From Candidatus Mycobacterium methanotrophicum (GTDB lineage: Bacteria; Actinomycetota; Actinomycetes; Mycobacteriales; Mycobacteriaceae), in assembly GCF_023515995.1 (NCBI RefSeq), contig NZ_CP097320.1:2356001-2420000 (forward strand): a stretch of DNA of 64,000 nt, read 5' to 3'. The notes beneath the pieces are model-generated. The model saw only the letters and a list, made by a program, of their open reading frames with translations. It was not told the origin of the DNA and searched no databases. A program made the position numbers and the translations under genes. Of the stretch, positions 53,407 through 62,834 are shown one piece after another; within the stretch, counting starts at the first letter, position 1; each line of letters opens with the position of its first letter.

Positions 53407-54189
53407 CTAGTGGTGCCAGAGGTGGGGTAGGTGCGGGATGTGGAAGTGGCGGTGCGGGCGACCCATCGGCGGGCACGGTTCGAGGTCGATGCTCGCCGCA
53501 TGCAGCACACCGGCGTCCTTGGTCCCCTGCGCTGCCATGCACTTACCGTTCTGGATCGCTTGCGCATCGGTAACCGCATGCTTCTCATAGGTGGTCGTGT
53601 CGGTGACGTTCACGGTGGCGTGCGTGGGCTTGCCGGTGGGATCGACGCCGTTGACGGCGATGGTGTTACCCGTAACCGAGTCGACGATGCCGTTGACGGG
53701 GGGACTTCCGGCCGGCCCTGCGGGCGATGGCGGCAGCGGCGGGCACTTGCCGCCTTCGGACGGGCTGATCGTTACGCTCTGCGCGGTCACCAGCCCGCCG
53801 GGCGGTCCGCTCTGCGCGGCGGGCTCGACATCCACGCAACTACCACGGGTGACGTCGGTCGGCTTGGCCGGTTCGAGCTCGGTGACCATCGTCTGCGGTG
53901 TGAAGTCCACCGCGGCCGCCGTCCGATCCCGCTGCGTGAGCTCGATGCGGTTGCCAGACACCGATCTGACCAAGCCCTCGACCTCGTCATGACCCATGGG
54001 TGGTGGCGGCGGCGGCGGGGGCTTGGGCGGAGCCATCGTTGGGCTTGCCGACGTGCTGGGCCTTCCGGTGTTTTCGTTGCTCGAATGTCCGCACCCGGCA
54101 AGCGACACGGCGATGGCGCCGGTGACCGCGAGGATCGCGAGGATCGCGAGCCGAGTCAATCGATGGTGCTGCGTGGTGGCGGTCCTCAC
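53407..54189 (-). CDS. Putative lipoprotein with two DUF5666-like domains and a His-rich tail
   Basis: 260 aa from GTG 54189, with GGAGA 4-8 nt upstream. Lipobox SLAGC at residues 29-33 after a basic n-region (HRLTRL) and hydrophobic core. A proline run (PPPPPPPPMG) links to two similar beta-rich repeats: VEGLVRSVSGNRIELTQ...TPQTMVTEL and VNGIVDSVTGNTIAVNG...TDTTTYEK. The C-terminus is HxH-rich (RPHRHFHIPHLPHLWHH), which suggests metal binding. Function unknown. Confidence 0.75.
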   Translation of the reverse strand: MRTATTQHHRLTRLAILAILAVTGAIAVSLAGCGHSSNENTGRPSTSASPTMAPPKPPPPPPPPMGHDEVEGLVRSVSGNRIELTQRDRTAAAVDFTPQTMVTELEPAKPTDVTRGSCVDVEPAAQSGPPGGLVTAQSVTISPSEGGKCPPLPPSPAGPAGSPPVNGIVDSVTGNTIAVNGVDPTGKPTHATVNVTDTTTYEKHAVTDAQAIQNGKCMAAQGTKDAGVLHAASIDLEPCPPMGRPHRHFHIPHLPHLWHH

Positions 54190-54305
54190 GGTTCTCCGAT
54201 CGCGGCGTTGTGTAGCGGGGTACCCGCTGCACGGCCGAGTTGCACCTTTATTCGTCCGGCTGGTGAGCACTCGTTGCGGCGGCCCGGTCGAATTAGGGTT
54301 GTGCC

Positions 54306-54935
54306 ATGTTCTGGTTGTGCAGAACCTGCGGAGTCGAGCACGCCACCGCATCGAATGTATGCGCGATTTGCGCCGACGACCGGCAATGGGTGCCGGCCGA
54401 GGAGCAGCAGTGGGCGACGCTGGAGCGTGGGCCGGTCATCGCAATCGCGGCCAGCCATCCGCACATGTACGGCGCACAGGTCGAATGGAGCCACCGCCTG
54501 GGCGGTGTCCCGGTCTATGCGAACGCCGCGGATGCCGAGTGGGTGATGCGTCCTGACCCGGTGATCGAGCAGTGGACGGACACCTTGCAGCTGACGCCGT
54601 CGTTATCGGTGGTCCGGGTCGGCGGACATTTTCCGGGCAGCGCCGTCGCCTGCTGGGCCGACGGGGCCGGCGGGCGCGGTGTGCTGCTCGCCGGCGACAC
54701 CGTCTTTCCCAACCCGGACCGCCGCACGGTTGGGTTTTTGCGCAGCTATCCGAACCATCTTCCGCTGTCCGGCGCCGTCGTGCAGCGCATGGCCAACACG
54801 CTGGCGGCGTTGCACTTCGACCGGATCTATGGCCTGTTCACGAACTCCATCGATGCCAACGGCCACGCGGCGGTCCGGCAATCGGCCGCCCGCCACGCCG
54901 CCTGGGTCCGTGGCGACTACGACCACCTGACGTGA
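54306..54935 (+). CDS. Metallo-beta-lactamase-fold protein, internally shortened
   Basis: 209 aa. N-terminal zinc-ribbon-like CRTCGVEHATASNVCAICADDRQWV, then directly IAIAASHPHMYGAQVEWSHRL, GGHFPGSAV, GVLLAGDTVFPNPDRRTVGFLRSYPN and FDRIYGLF. Full-length relatives, as I recall them, have about 65 more residues between WATL and AIAxSHPH, including the first strands of the fold. Here the gap is in frame (WATLERGPVIAIAASHP). Expressed or not, the protein probably cannot fold normally. Confidence 0.65.
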   Translation: MFWLCRTCGVEHATASNVCAICADDRQWVPAEEQQWATLERGPVIAIAASHPHMYGAQVEWSHRLGGVPVYANAADAEWVMRPDPVIEQWTDTLQLTPSLSVVRVGGHFPGSAVACWADGAGGRGVLLAGDTVFPNPDRRTVGFLRSYPNHLPLSGAVVQRMANTLAALHFDRIYGLFTNSIDANGHAAVRQSAARHAAWVRGDYDHLT

Positions 54936-54962
54936 TCATCCGGTGCGCTGAGGTCTCGAACT

Positions 54963-55023
54963 GCCGAGCGTGGACTTTTGTCACGCTTTTCGCCCGCCAG
55001 CGTCACACAAGTCCACACTCGGC
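54963..55023. repeat. Inverted repeat, family B copy 2
   Basis: 25-bp arms at 54963-54987 and 54999-55023 match at 22 of 25 positions with an 11-bp loop. The ends read GCCGAGCGTGG, the same outer sequence as the inverted repeat at 18457-18518. Located between the MBL-fold gene and the thioredoxin gene. Confidence 0.75.
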
Positions 55024-55074
55024 GGGCAAAGACGGCCGGGGAACACCGAGGCTGCTCACGGCGTTGAGCCGAGT

Positions 55075-55437
55075 GTGACTACCCAAGACCTCACCGCCGA
55101 ACGGTTCAACGAAACCATCAACGACAATGACATCGTGCTCGTCGACTTCTGGGCATCCTGGTGCGGCCCCTGCCGCCAATTCGCGCCCACGTTCGCCGCA
55201 TCCGCGGAAAAGCACCCCGATATCGTGCATGCCAAGGTCGACACCGAAGCCGAACAGCAACTTGCGGCTGCTGCCCAGATTCGGTCCATCCCGACGTTGA
55301 TGGCGTTCAAGAAGGGCAAGCTGGTGTTCAACCAGGCCGGAGCCCTGCCGCCGGCCGCGCTGGAGGACTTGGTCCAGCAGGTCAAAGACCTCGACCTCGA
55401 GGCTGCGATCGCGGCGCAGGAGTCCGACCAGGCATGA
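55075..55437 (+). CDS. Thioredoxin
   Basis: 120 aa from GTG 55075 (MTTQDLTAERFNETI). Redox motif WCGPC near residue 31, cis-proline region RSIPTLMAF near 75, and C-terminal QAGALPPAALEDLVQQV. Closest in memory to the thioredoxin called TrxB1 (Rv1471) of M. tuberculosis, which has a second thioredoxin (trxA) and ctpD upstream; those are missing here. A longer in-frame upstream start would run through the inverted repeat and is rejected. Confidence 0.93.
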   Translation: MTTQDLTAERFNETINDNDIVLVDFWASWCGPCRQFAPTFAASAEKHPDIVHAKVDTEAEQQLAAAAQIRSIPTLMAFKKGKLVFNQAGALPPAALEDLVQQVKDLDLEAAIAAQESDQA

Positions 55438-55477
55438 AGGCATTGAGGCGCGACAGGGTTAATTGCCTTACTCCTCA

Positions 55478-55498
55478 CCGGTCCGCCGTGCGGACCGG
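55478..55498 (+). terminator. Hairpin after the thioredoxin gene
   Basis: CCGGTCCGC-CGT-GCGGACCGG: a perfect 9-bp GC-rich stem with a 3-base loop, 40 bp after the stop. There is no T-tract, as is usual for mycobacterial terminators. Confidence 0.55.
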
Positions 55499-55525
55499 AT
55501 CATCGTCGGGCGTTGCCGTTCAACG

Positions 55526-56346
55526 GTGAATTTGGTCCTCGTTGAACATCCGCGACCACAGGTCGCCCTCATCACCCTCAACCGGCCGGAGCGGATGAAC
55601 TCCCTGGCGTTTCGACGTCATGGTGCCGCTGAAGGCAGCATTTGAGGAAGTCGCCTATGACACCTCGGTGCGGGTGGTGGTGCTGACCGGGCTGCTCGCG
55701 GTTTCTCGTCGGGCGCCGACCACAAGTCGGCCGGGGAAGTGCCGCATGTGCAGGGCCTGACGCGGCCGACCTACGCGCTGCGGTCCATGCGGGTTCTTGA
55801 CGACGTCATCCTGGCGCTGCGACGGCTGTACCAACCGGTGATCGCCGCGGTTAACGGTGCGGCGATCGGCGGCGGGCTGCGCCTGGCGCTGGTCGCCGAC
55901 ATCCGCGTCGCGTCCAGTGCGTCCAGTGGAGCCTATTTCCGCGCCGCCGGCATCAACAACGGCCTGACGGCCAGTGAGCTGGGTCTGAGAGCTACTTGTT
56001 GCCGCGGGCCATCGGGTCGTCGCGGGCGTTCGAGATCATGCTGACCGGTCGAGACATCGACGCCGAGGAAGCCGAGCCGATCGGGCTGGTGTCCCGGCAG
56101 GTACCCGAAGACCGGTTGCTGGAGACCTGTTATGCGATAACCGAACGAATCGCGGCGTTCTCGCGGCCGGGAATCGAGTTGACCAAGCGCACACTGTGGA
56201 GTGGACTGGACGCCGCTAGCCTGGAAGGGCACGTGCAGGCCGAGGGCCTGGGGCAGCTTTTCGTTCGCTTGCTCACCACCAACTTCGGAGAGGCGGTTGC
56301 CGCGCGTGCCGAAAAGCGGCCGCCGGTATTCACCGACGACAAGTAG
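55526..56346 (+). pseudogene. echA12: echA12 enoyl-CoA hydratase pseudogene, multiple frameshifts
   Basis: From GTG 55526 the frame encodes VNLVLVEHPRPQVALITLNRPERMNSLAF, then an extra T near 55607 breaks it. A second indel near 55696 disrupts the oxyanion-hole region (expected GAGRGFSSGADHKSAG). The next block VPHVQGLTRPTYALRS...GAAIGGGLRLALVADIRVAS is intact but includes a 9-bp duplication (GCGTCCAGT twice near 55913). A 2-base insertion near 55990 shifts the frame again before LLPRAIGSSRAFEIMLTGRD and the normal C-terminus VFTDDK. At least three frameshifts: not functional. Confidence 0.88.
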
Positions 56347-56368
56347 CACCCGGCTAAGGAGAGTGACC

Positions 56369-58021
56369 GTGATCACGGCTACGGACCTCGAGGTCCGCGC
56401 TGGCGCGCGCACGTTGCTCTGTGCTAATCGGGAAGGGGCCTCCGGCCCCGCGCTGCGGATACAGCCCGGTGATCGCATCGGCATGGTCGGGCGCAACGGC
56501 GCCGGCAAGACGACCACCCTGCGCATCCTCGCCGGGGAGGCCGAGCCCTATGCCGGCACGGTGACGCGCAACGGCGAGATCGGTTACCTGCCGCAGGATC
56601 CCAAAGAGGGCGATCTCGACATCCTGGCCCGCGATCGGGTGCTCTCGGCGCGCGGACTGGACACGCTACTCACGGATCTGGAAAAGCAGCAGGCGCTGAT
56701 GGCCGAGGTCGCCGACGAAGCCGCCCGTGACCGTGCGATTCGCCGCTACGGCCAACTCGAGGAGCGCTTCGCCGCACTCGGCGGATACGGAGCCGAAAGC
56801 GAGGCCAGCCGAATCTGCGCGAGTCTTGGGCTGCCCGAACGGGCGCTGACCCAGCAGTTGCGCACGTTGTCCGGCGGACAACGCCGCCGCGTGGAGTTGG
56901 CCCGGATTCTGTTCGCCGCGAGCGAAGGAGGAGCCGGGGCTTCAGGTTCAAACACCACCCTCTTACTCGACGAGCCGACCAACCACCTCGACGCCGATTC
57001 ACTGGGCTGGCTAAGGGAATTCCTGCGGGCGCACACCGGTGGCCTGGTGGTCATCAGCCACAACGTCGACTTGCTGGCCGACGTCGTCAACCGAGTCTGG
57101 TTTCTCGACGCGATGCGCGGTGAAGTCGATGTCTACAACATGGGCTGGCAGAAGTATCTCGACGCCCGCGCCACCGACGAGCAGCGCCGCCGCCGGGAAC
57201 GTGCCAACGCCGAACGCAAGGCCACCGCGTTGCGTACCCAAGCCGCCAAACTGGGCGCCAAAGCTACCAAAGCTGTTGCGGCACAAAATATGCTGCGACG
57301 CGCCGACCGAATGATGGCCGCGCTCGACGAAGAGCGGGTGGCCGACAAGGTGGCCCGGATCAAGTTCCCCAGCCCGGCCCCGTGTGGACGCACCCCGCTG
57401 GTGGCCAGCGGTCTGACCAAGAGCTACGGATCGCTGGAAGTGTTCACCGGTGTTGATCTGGCGATCGACCGCGGCTCCCGGGTCGTGGTGCTCGGACTCA
57501 ACGGCGCGGGCAAGACGACACTGCTGCGGCTACTCGCCGGCGCCGAGCGGCCCGACGCCGGAGCGTTAGAACCCGGACACGGTTTGAAAATCGGGTATTT
57601 CGCGCAGGAGCACGACACCCTCGACGACACCGCGACGGTATGGGCGAACATCCGCCACGCCGCACCCGATTCCGGAGAGCAAGACCTGCGTAGTCTGCTC
57701 GGCGCATTCATGTTCAGCGGTAGCCAACTCGACCAGTTGGCCGGCACGCTGTCCGGCGGCGAGAAGACGCGGCTGGCGCTGGCCGGCCTGGTGGCGTCGA
57801 CGGCGAATGTGTTGCTGCTCGACGAGCCGACCAACAACCTCGATCCGGCGTCGCGCGAGCAGGTGCTGGATGCACTGGGTAGCTACGCCGGCGCGGTGGT
57901 GCTGGTGACGCACGATCCCGGCGCCGCCGAAGCGCTCGATCCGCAACGCGTCGTGCTGCTTCCCGACGGCACCGAAGACCATTGGTCGCAGGATTACCGC
58001 GATCTGATCGAGTTGGCCTGA
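56369..58021 (+). CDS. ABC-F family ATPase, Rv1473-like
   Basis: 550 aa, two ABC domains without membrane segments, the ABC-F arrangement of ribosome-associated factors that protect against antibiotics. Domain 1: Walker A GRNGAGKTTT near residue 44, LSGGQRRRVELAR near 168, LLLDEPTNHLD near 200. Domain 2: GLNGAGKTTL near 380, LSGGEKTRLALA near 460, LLLDEPTNNLD near 487. GTG 56369 has AAGGAGA upstream; a second GTG at 56363 is possible. M. tuberculosis Rv1473 has been linked to macrolide resistance. Confidence 0.94.
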   Translation: MITATDLEVRAGARTLLCANREGASGPALRIQPGDRIGMVGRNGAGKTTTLRILAGEAEPYAGTVTRNGEIGYLPQDPKEGDLDILARDRVLSARGLDTLLTDLEKQQALMAEVADEAARDRAIRRYGQLEERFAALGGYGAESEASRICASLGLPERALTQQLRTLSGGQRRRVELARILFAASEGGAGASGSNTTLLLDEPTNHLDADSLGWLREFLRAHTGGLVVISHNVDLLADVVNRVWFLDAMRGEVDVYNMGWQKYLDARATDEQRRRRERANAERKATALRTQAAKLGAKATKAVAAQNMLRRADRMMAALDEERVADKVARIKFPSPAPCGRTPLVASGLTKSYGSLEVFTGVDLAIDRGSRVVVLGLNGAGKTTLLRLLAGAERPDAGALEPGHGLKIGYFAQEHDTLDDTATVWANIRHAAPDSGEQDLRSLLGAFMFSGSQLDQLAGTLSGGEKTRLALAGLVASTANVLLLDEPTNNLDPASREQVLDALGSYAGAVVLVTHDPGAAEALDPQRVVLLPDGTEDHWSQDYRDLIELA

Positions 58022-58116
58022 CCGCTGCCGCAGGCGATTTCGTCAAATTGGCCCGCCGCCCCCGTCGACTTTCTACGCTGTGTGCTTTGAGGAACCTATT
58101 CAGCGGGGAGGCACCG

Positions 58117-58314
58117 ATGAGGAAATCGAGAAAAACGCGCGAGCAGGTGCTGGACGAATTGCGCAACGCCTACGAGGGCGGAGCCAGCATTCGCACCCTG
58201 GTCGCGTCCACCGGCAGGTCGTACGGGTCGGTTCACAGTATGTTGCGCGAGTCGGGCACCACGATGCGCAGCCGCGGTGGGGCCAACCATCGCAGCCGAT
58301 CTCGGGTCGGGTAG
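58117..58314 (+). CDS. Small helix-turn-helix protein, Rv1473A-like
   Basis: 65 aa from ATG 58117 with GGGGAGG 6 nt upstream. Residues 7-50 (TREQVLDELRNAYEGGASIRTLVASTGRSYGSVHSMLRESGTTMRSRGG) read as an HTH of the helix-turn-helix/AraC-like small regulators found after the ABC-F gene. Basic and arginine-rich at both ends. It lies alone between the ABC-F gene and the convergent TetR gene. Confidence 0.85.
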   Translation: MRKSRKTREQVLDELRNAYEGGASIRTLVASTGRSYGSVHSMLRESGTTMRSRGGANHRSRSRVG

Positions 58315-58337
58315 TCCGCAGCTTTCGTCGCGATAAC

Positions 58338-58901
58338 TTAACCCTGTCGTACCGAACTCTCGACCAGATCGAGGACGGCGCCAAGGCGCCGCGGGTCTTC
58401 GCCCGAGGCCACCCGGGCGACCAAGCCGTCGAGAACCAAGTCCAGGTAGCACACCAATACGTCGCTGGGAATGTCGTCGCGCACCCGCCCGGCCTGCTTC
58501 TGTCGACGTAGCCGATCAACCGTCGCCGCCGTCAGCTCCGCCGAGCGCTCCGCCCACCCCCGGCTGAACGCGGAATCATGGCGCAGCTTTCGCGCGATCT
58601 CCAATCGCGTGGCGAGCCAGTCGAACTGGTCGGGCGTGGTGAGCATGTCCCGCATCACCTGGATGAGACCCCCGCGCGACGCGACGGCGGCCATCCGTTC
58701 AGCGTCCTCGCGGGCCAGCTCGAAAAACAGCGTGTCCTTGTCACGGAAATGGTGAAAGATCGCACCCCGCGACAAGCCGACGGCTTGTTCCAGCCGGCGC
58801 ACCGTCGCCTGCTCATAGCCGTATTCGGCGAAGCAGCGACGGGCGCCGTCGAGGATCTGACGGCGACGGGCCGCCAGATGGTCCTGGCTGACCTTGGGCA
58901 C
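58338..58901 (-). CDS. TetR-family regulator, Rv1474c-like (aconitase-linked)
   Basis: 187 aa from GTG 58901 (MPKVSQDHLAARRRQIL). N-terminal TetR HTH residues 8-55 with GARRCFAEYGYEQATVRRLEQAVGLSRGAIFHHFRDKDTLF. Starts 10 bp after the acn stop in the same direction, so the two are co-transcribed. Its M. tuberculosis orthologue is reported as an iron-responsive repressor of acn. Confidence 0.93.
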   Translation of the reverse strand: MPKVSQDHLAARRRQILDGARRCFAEYGYEQATVRRLEQAVGLSRGAIFHHFRDKDTLFFELAREDAERMAAVASRGGLIQVMRDMLTTPDQFDWLATRLEIARKLRHDSAFSRGWAERSAELTAATVDRLRRQKQAGRVRDDIPSDVLVCYLDLVLDGLVARVASGEDPRRLGAVLDLVESSVRQG

Positions 58902-58911
58902 CGGCGCTCCG

Positions 58912-61731
58912 CTAGCTGGGCGTGAGCATGTTGCGCAGCACGTACTGCAGGATGCCGCCGTTGCGGTAGTAGTCGGCTTCACCCGGCGTGTCGATCCGCA
59001 CCACTGCATCGAATTCGACCGCCGCGCCACCGTTCTTAGAGGCCTTGACGTGCGCCGTCTTTGGCGTCTTGCCGTCGTTGAGCGCTTCGATGCCGGTGAT
59101 GTCGAAGACCTCAGTGCCGTCGAGGCCCAACGACTCGGCGGTCTTGCCGTGCGGGAATTGCAGCGGGATCACGCCCATGCCGATCAGGTTGGACCGGTGG
59201 ATGCGCTCGAACGACTCGGCGATCACCGCACGGACGCCCAGCAGCCGGGTGCCCTTGGCTGCCCAGTCGCGCGACGACCCCGAACCGTATTCCTTACCGC
59301 CGAGCACAACCAGCGGAATGCCTTTTGCCGCATAGTTTTGCGCCGCATCGTAGATGAACGCCTGCGGCGCGTCGGCCTGGGTGAAGTCGCGGGTGTACCC
59401 ACCGGAGACATCATCGAGGAGCAGGTTGCGAAGCCGGATGTTGGCGAACGTGCCGCGGATCATCACCTCGTGGTTGCCGCGCCGCGACCCGAAGGAGTTG
59501 TAGTCCTTGCGCTGCACGCCGTGCTCGTCGAGGTACTGTGCCGCCGGGGTACCCGGCTTGATGCTGCCCGCCGGCGAGATGTGGTCGGTGGTCACCGAGT
59601 CGCCGAGTAGCGCCAGCACCCGCGCGCCGGTGATGTCACCGACCGGTTCCGGCTCGGCGGGCATGCCGTCGAAGTACGGCGGCTTGCGCACATAGGTCGA
59701 GTCGGCGGCCCACTCGAAGGTGTTGCCGGTGGGGGTGGGCAGGTTGCGCCACCGCTCGTCGCCTTTGAACACATCGGCGTAGTTGGTGACGAACATCTCT
59801 TGGTTGATCGCCGACGCGATGGTGTCGGAGACATCTTTCTGCGACGGCCAGATGTCTTTGAGGAAGACGTCATTGCCGTCGTTGTCTTTACCCAGCGGCT
59901 GTGACTGGAAATCGAAGTCCATTGTGCCGGCCAGCGCGTAGGCGACCACCAGCGGCGGTGACGCCAGATAGTTCATCTTCACGTCCGGGTTGATGCGGCC
60001 TTCGAAATTCCGGTTGCCGGACAGCACCGCGGCCACCGATAGGTCGTTGTCGTTGACCGCCTTGGAGATCTCCTCGGGCAGCGGGCCCGAGTTGCCGATG
60101 CACGTGGTGCAGCCGTAGCCCACCAGGTAGAAGCCGAGCTTCTCCAAATACGGCCACAGGCCGGCCTTTTCGTAGTAGTCGCTGACGACCTGTGAGCCCG
60201 GCGCCATCGTGGTCTTGACCCAGGGCTTGGCGGTCAGGCCCTTCTCCACGGCGTTGCGCGCCAGCAGCGCCGCACCCAGCATGACCTCGGGGTTGGACGT
60301 GTTGGTGCATGAGGTGATCGCGGCGATCACCACCGCGCCGTGATCGAGCACGAATTCCCCGAGCTCATCAGACTTCACCGTCACGGGGCTGCTCACCCGG
60401 CCCTTGGCATGCGTTGCGGCCGACTCGACTGGTTTGTGGTCGTCGGCATGGCCGTTGCTCAGTGCCCCCGGGTCGCTGGCCGGGAACGTCTGGTCGACTA
60501 CCTCGTCCAGCTTGGAGTAGTCCTTCTTGTCTGGGTCGTCGCCGACGTAGGTCGGGATCTGCTCGCGGAAAATGGATTTGGCCTCGGCCAACGGAATACG
60601 GTCCTGCGGCCGCTTCGGTCCGGCGATCGAGGGAACAACCGTGGAAAGGTCCAGCTCCAGATACTCGGAGAACTGCGGCTCGTGCTTGGGATCGTGCCAC
60701 ATCCCCTGCTCTTTCGCGTAGGCCTCGACCAGCGCGAGTTGCTCTTCTTTGCGTCCGGTGAATCGCAGGTAGTGAAGAGTTTCCTGGTCGATGGGGAAAA
60801 TTGCTGCGGTCGAACCGAATTCGGGGCTCATGTTGCCCAGCGTCGCGCGGTTGGCCAGCGGCACTTCGGCCACACCTTCGCCGTAGAACTCGACGAACTT
60901 ACCGACCACACCGTGCTTACGCAGCATCTCGGTGACGGTGAGCACCACGTCGGTGGCCGTAACACCGGGCTGAATCTCGCCGCTGAGTTTGAACCCGACC
61001 ACCCGCGGGATGAGCATCGATACCGGTTGGCCGAGCATCGCGGCTTCCGCCTCGATTCCGCCGACGCCCCAGCCCAATACGCCGAGGCCGTTGACCATCG
61101 TGGTGTGTGAGTCGGTGCCTACACATGTGTCAGGGTAGGCCACCCCGTCGCGCTCCATCACCACGTGTGCGAGGTATTCGATGTTGACCTGATGCACGAT
61201 GCCGGTCCCCGGCGGCACCACTTTGAAGTCGGCGAAAGCACCCTGCCCCCAACGCAGGAATTGATAGCGCTCGCCGTTGCGCTGGTATTCGATTTCGACA
61301 TTGCGCTCGAACGCGTCGGCGCGGCCGAAAAGATCCGCGACCACCGAGTGATCGATCACCAGATCGGCCGGGGCCAACGGGTTTACCTTCTCGGCGTCGC
61401 CGCCCAGATCGCCGATGGCTTCGCGCATCGTCGCGAGATCGACGATGCACGGCACACCGGTGAAGTCTTGCATGACCACGCGCGCGGGGGTGTATTGGAT
61501 TTCTATGCTCGGCTCGCCCGACGAGTCCCAGTGTGCAATCGCCTGGATGTGCTCCTTGGTGATGTTGTTGCCGTCCTCGTTGCGGAGCAGGTTTTCAGCG
61601 AGCACCTTGAGGCTGTAGGGGAGTCTCTCGGCGCCAGGCACGGCGTCCAGCCGATAGATCTGGTAACTGTTACCGCCGACCGTCAGGGTGTTGCGCGCTT
61701 CGAACGAATTCATCGAATCTTTTCTGGTCAC
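58912..61731 (-). CDS. acn: Aconitate hydratase A
   Basis: Isomerises citrate and isocitrate in the TCA cycle; the apo form can bind RNA iron-responsive elements. 939 aa from GTG 61731. The [4Fe-4S] ligands are in [10 protein letters not shown] near residue 475 and [12 protein letters not shown] near 540. Other signatures: [24 protein letters not shown] near 215 and the swivelling-domain [21 protein letters not shown] near 750 and [15 protein letters not shown] near 820. Divergent from the Rv1476-like gene across 271 bp. Confidence 0.97.
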   Translation of the reverse strand: MTRKDSMNSFEARNTLTVGGNSYQIYRLDAVPGAERLPYSLKVLAENLLRNEDGNNITKEHIQAIAHWDSSGEPSIEIQYTPARVVMQDFTGVPCIVDLATMREAIGDLGGDAEKVNPLAPADLVIDHSVVADLFGRADAFERNVEIEYQRNGERYQFLRWGQGAFADFKVVPPGTGIVHQVNIEYLAHVVMERDGVAYPDTCVGTDSHTTMVNGLGVLGWGVGGIEAEAAMLGQPVSMLIPRVVGFKLSGEIQPGVTATDVVLTVTEMLRKHGVVGKFVEFYGEGVAEVPLANRATLGNMSPEFGSTAAIFPIDQETLHYLRFTGRKEEQLALVEAYAKEQGMWHDPKHEPQFSEYLELDLSTVVPSIAGPKRPQDRIPLAEAKSIFREQIPTYVGDDPDKKDYSKLDEVVDQTFPASDPGALSNGHADDHKPVESAATHAKGRVSSPVTVKSDELGEFVLDHGAVVIAAITSCTNTSNPEVMLGAALLARNAVEKGLTAKPWVKTTMAPGSQVVSDYYEKAGLWPYLEKLGFYLVGYGCTTCIGNSGPLPEEISKAVNDNDLSVAAVLSGNRNFEGRINPDVKMNYLASPPLVVAYALAGTMDFDFQSQPLGKDNDGNDVFLKDIWPSQKDVSDTIASAINQEMFVTNYADVFKGDERWRNLPTPTGNTFEWAADSTYVRKPPYFDGMPAEPEPVGDITGARVLALLGDSVTTDHISPAGSIKPGTPAAQYLDEHGVQRKDYNSFGSRRGNHEVMIRGTFANIRLRNLLLDDVSGGYTRDFTQADAPQAFIYDAAQNYAAKGIPLVVLGGKEYGSGSSRDWAAKGTRLLGVRAVIAESFERIHRSNLIGMGVIPLQFPHGKTAESLGLDGTEVFDITGIEALNDGKTPKTAHVKASKNGGAAVEFDAVVRIDTPGEADYYRNGGILQYVLRNMLTPS

Positions 61732-62002
61732 ATCAACTCCCCGGATCCTGTTCGTCGGAGGCGATCCGCTGCACCCGGCTTACGCCGCGCTTGCGATCGC
61801 CGCAAGTTCTGCGCGCCGACGGGCGGTGTCGGCACGGCCACTCTAACAGTACGCTTGTCCTTTATTCCACAGTAAGACTCCCACCGCCGCGAGACTTCAA
61901 CCATCGTGACGAGCCGCGGCGTGTCCTAGCAATGGTTTAAGTGTCGCGGTGTCGCGGGCCGGGGACGGCCGGGATCGCAGCCGCGCGGTACGGTCTTGGG
62001 TC
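61732..62002. other. acn / Rv1476-like divergent intergenic region
   Basis: 271 bp without a gene. Contains AT-richer stretches near 61845-61875 and 61932-61945 that could hold promoters in both directions. No IdeR- or Zur-type box was seen. Confidence 0.5.
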
Positions 62003-62584
62003 GTGAGCACCCCGCACGCGCCGCTCTACATCCCGGGCGAAATCTGCGGGACCATTGGCGCCGATCCGGCGACGCCGCCCGAGCAATGCCTGGCGATCGT
62101 GCAAGAACAGGTCACTGCCCACAACATCAGCGCCCCGTCCGCCGTCGCGCCGGCGCTACTGCAGGTGATCGACCAGGCGCACAAGGACGGCATCGATCTC
62201 AAGATCGTCGTCGTCGACCACAACCCGCTCAATGACACACCGCTGCGTGACATCGCGACCAGGGTCGGCGCCCAACACACTGATGCCACCGTGTTGGTGC
62301 TCAGCCCGAACTTCGTCGGCACCTACAGCACACATTTCCCACGGTCCACGCTGGAGATCGGCGAAGACAATGCCAAGACCGGCAACCCCGTGGTCTCGGC
62401 GCAGAATTTCCTGCACCAGCTCAACACCCCGCAGTTTCCGTGGACCGCTTTCACGATCGTGGTCCTTATCGGAGTGCTTGCGGCGGTCATAGGCATCCGA
62501 ATCATGCAGCTTCGCGGCAGGCGATCGGCAACGTCGCCTGACGACGCCGAAGCGCCTTCCGAAGAAGCTGGCCAGAGCATCTAA
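62003..62584 (+). CDS. TPM-like membrane-anchored protein, Rv1476-like
   Basis: 193 aa from GTG 62003 (MSTPHAPLYIPGEIC). A soluble N-terminal domain (residues 1-140) with LKIVVVDHNPLNDTPLRDIATRVG and TVLVLSPNFVGTYSTHFPRSTLE resembles the family of small envelope proteins encoded before ripA. One C-terminal membrane helix (about residues 148-168, TIVVLIGVLAAVIGIRI), then a basic/acidic tail. Role unknown; constant linkage to ripA suggests cell-envelope function. Confidence 0.85.
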   Translation: MSTPHAPLYIPGEICGTIGADPATPPEQCLAIVQEQVTAHNISAPSAVAPALLQVIDQAHKDGIDLKIVVVDHNPLNDTPLRDIATRVGAQHTDATVLVLSPNFVGTYSTHFPRSTLEIGEDNAKTGNPVVSAQNFLHQLNTPQFPWTAFTIVVLIGVLAAVIGIRIMQLRGRRSATSPDDAEAPSEEAGQSI

Positions 62585-62650
62585 CTCGCGGTGTTCGGCT
62601 TGTGTCGCATAGCGGCGACACCCTACCGTCGCCGCCGACAAATCACTGAT

Positions 62651-62667
62651 GTCACCGTTGGGTCACA
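62651..62667 (+). promoter_or_regulatory. MtrA-like tandem GTCAC site upstream of ripA
   Basis: GTCACCGTT at 62651-62659 and GTCACAGTT at 62662-62670, 11 bp apart, resemble the tandem half-sites reported for the response regulator MtrA, which controls ripA and rpf genes. Located about 170 bp before the ripA ATG. An AT-rich block (TTGTAATTTGTTACTAAAG) follows. Confidence 0.4.
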
Positions 62668-62834
62668 GTTGTCGGAAGAACAGAGTTGTAATTTGTTACT
62701 AAAGTTTCCATTGGGTCAGATGTGGCATACGGTGCAAAGGGTGCTTGCAATTTAAATCGCGCTTCCAGTGATTACTGGAGACCCGAAGTCCCAGCGCCGT
62801 CCGCCCGCGTTGAGCCATAGGAGATCCAAGTCGT

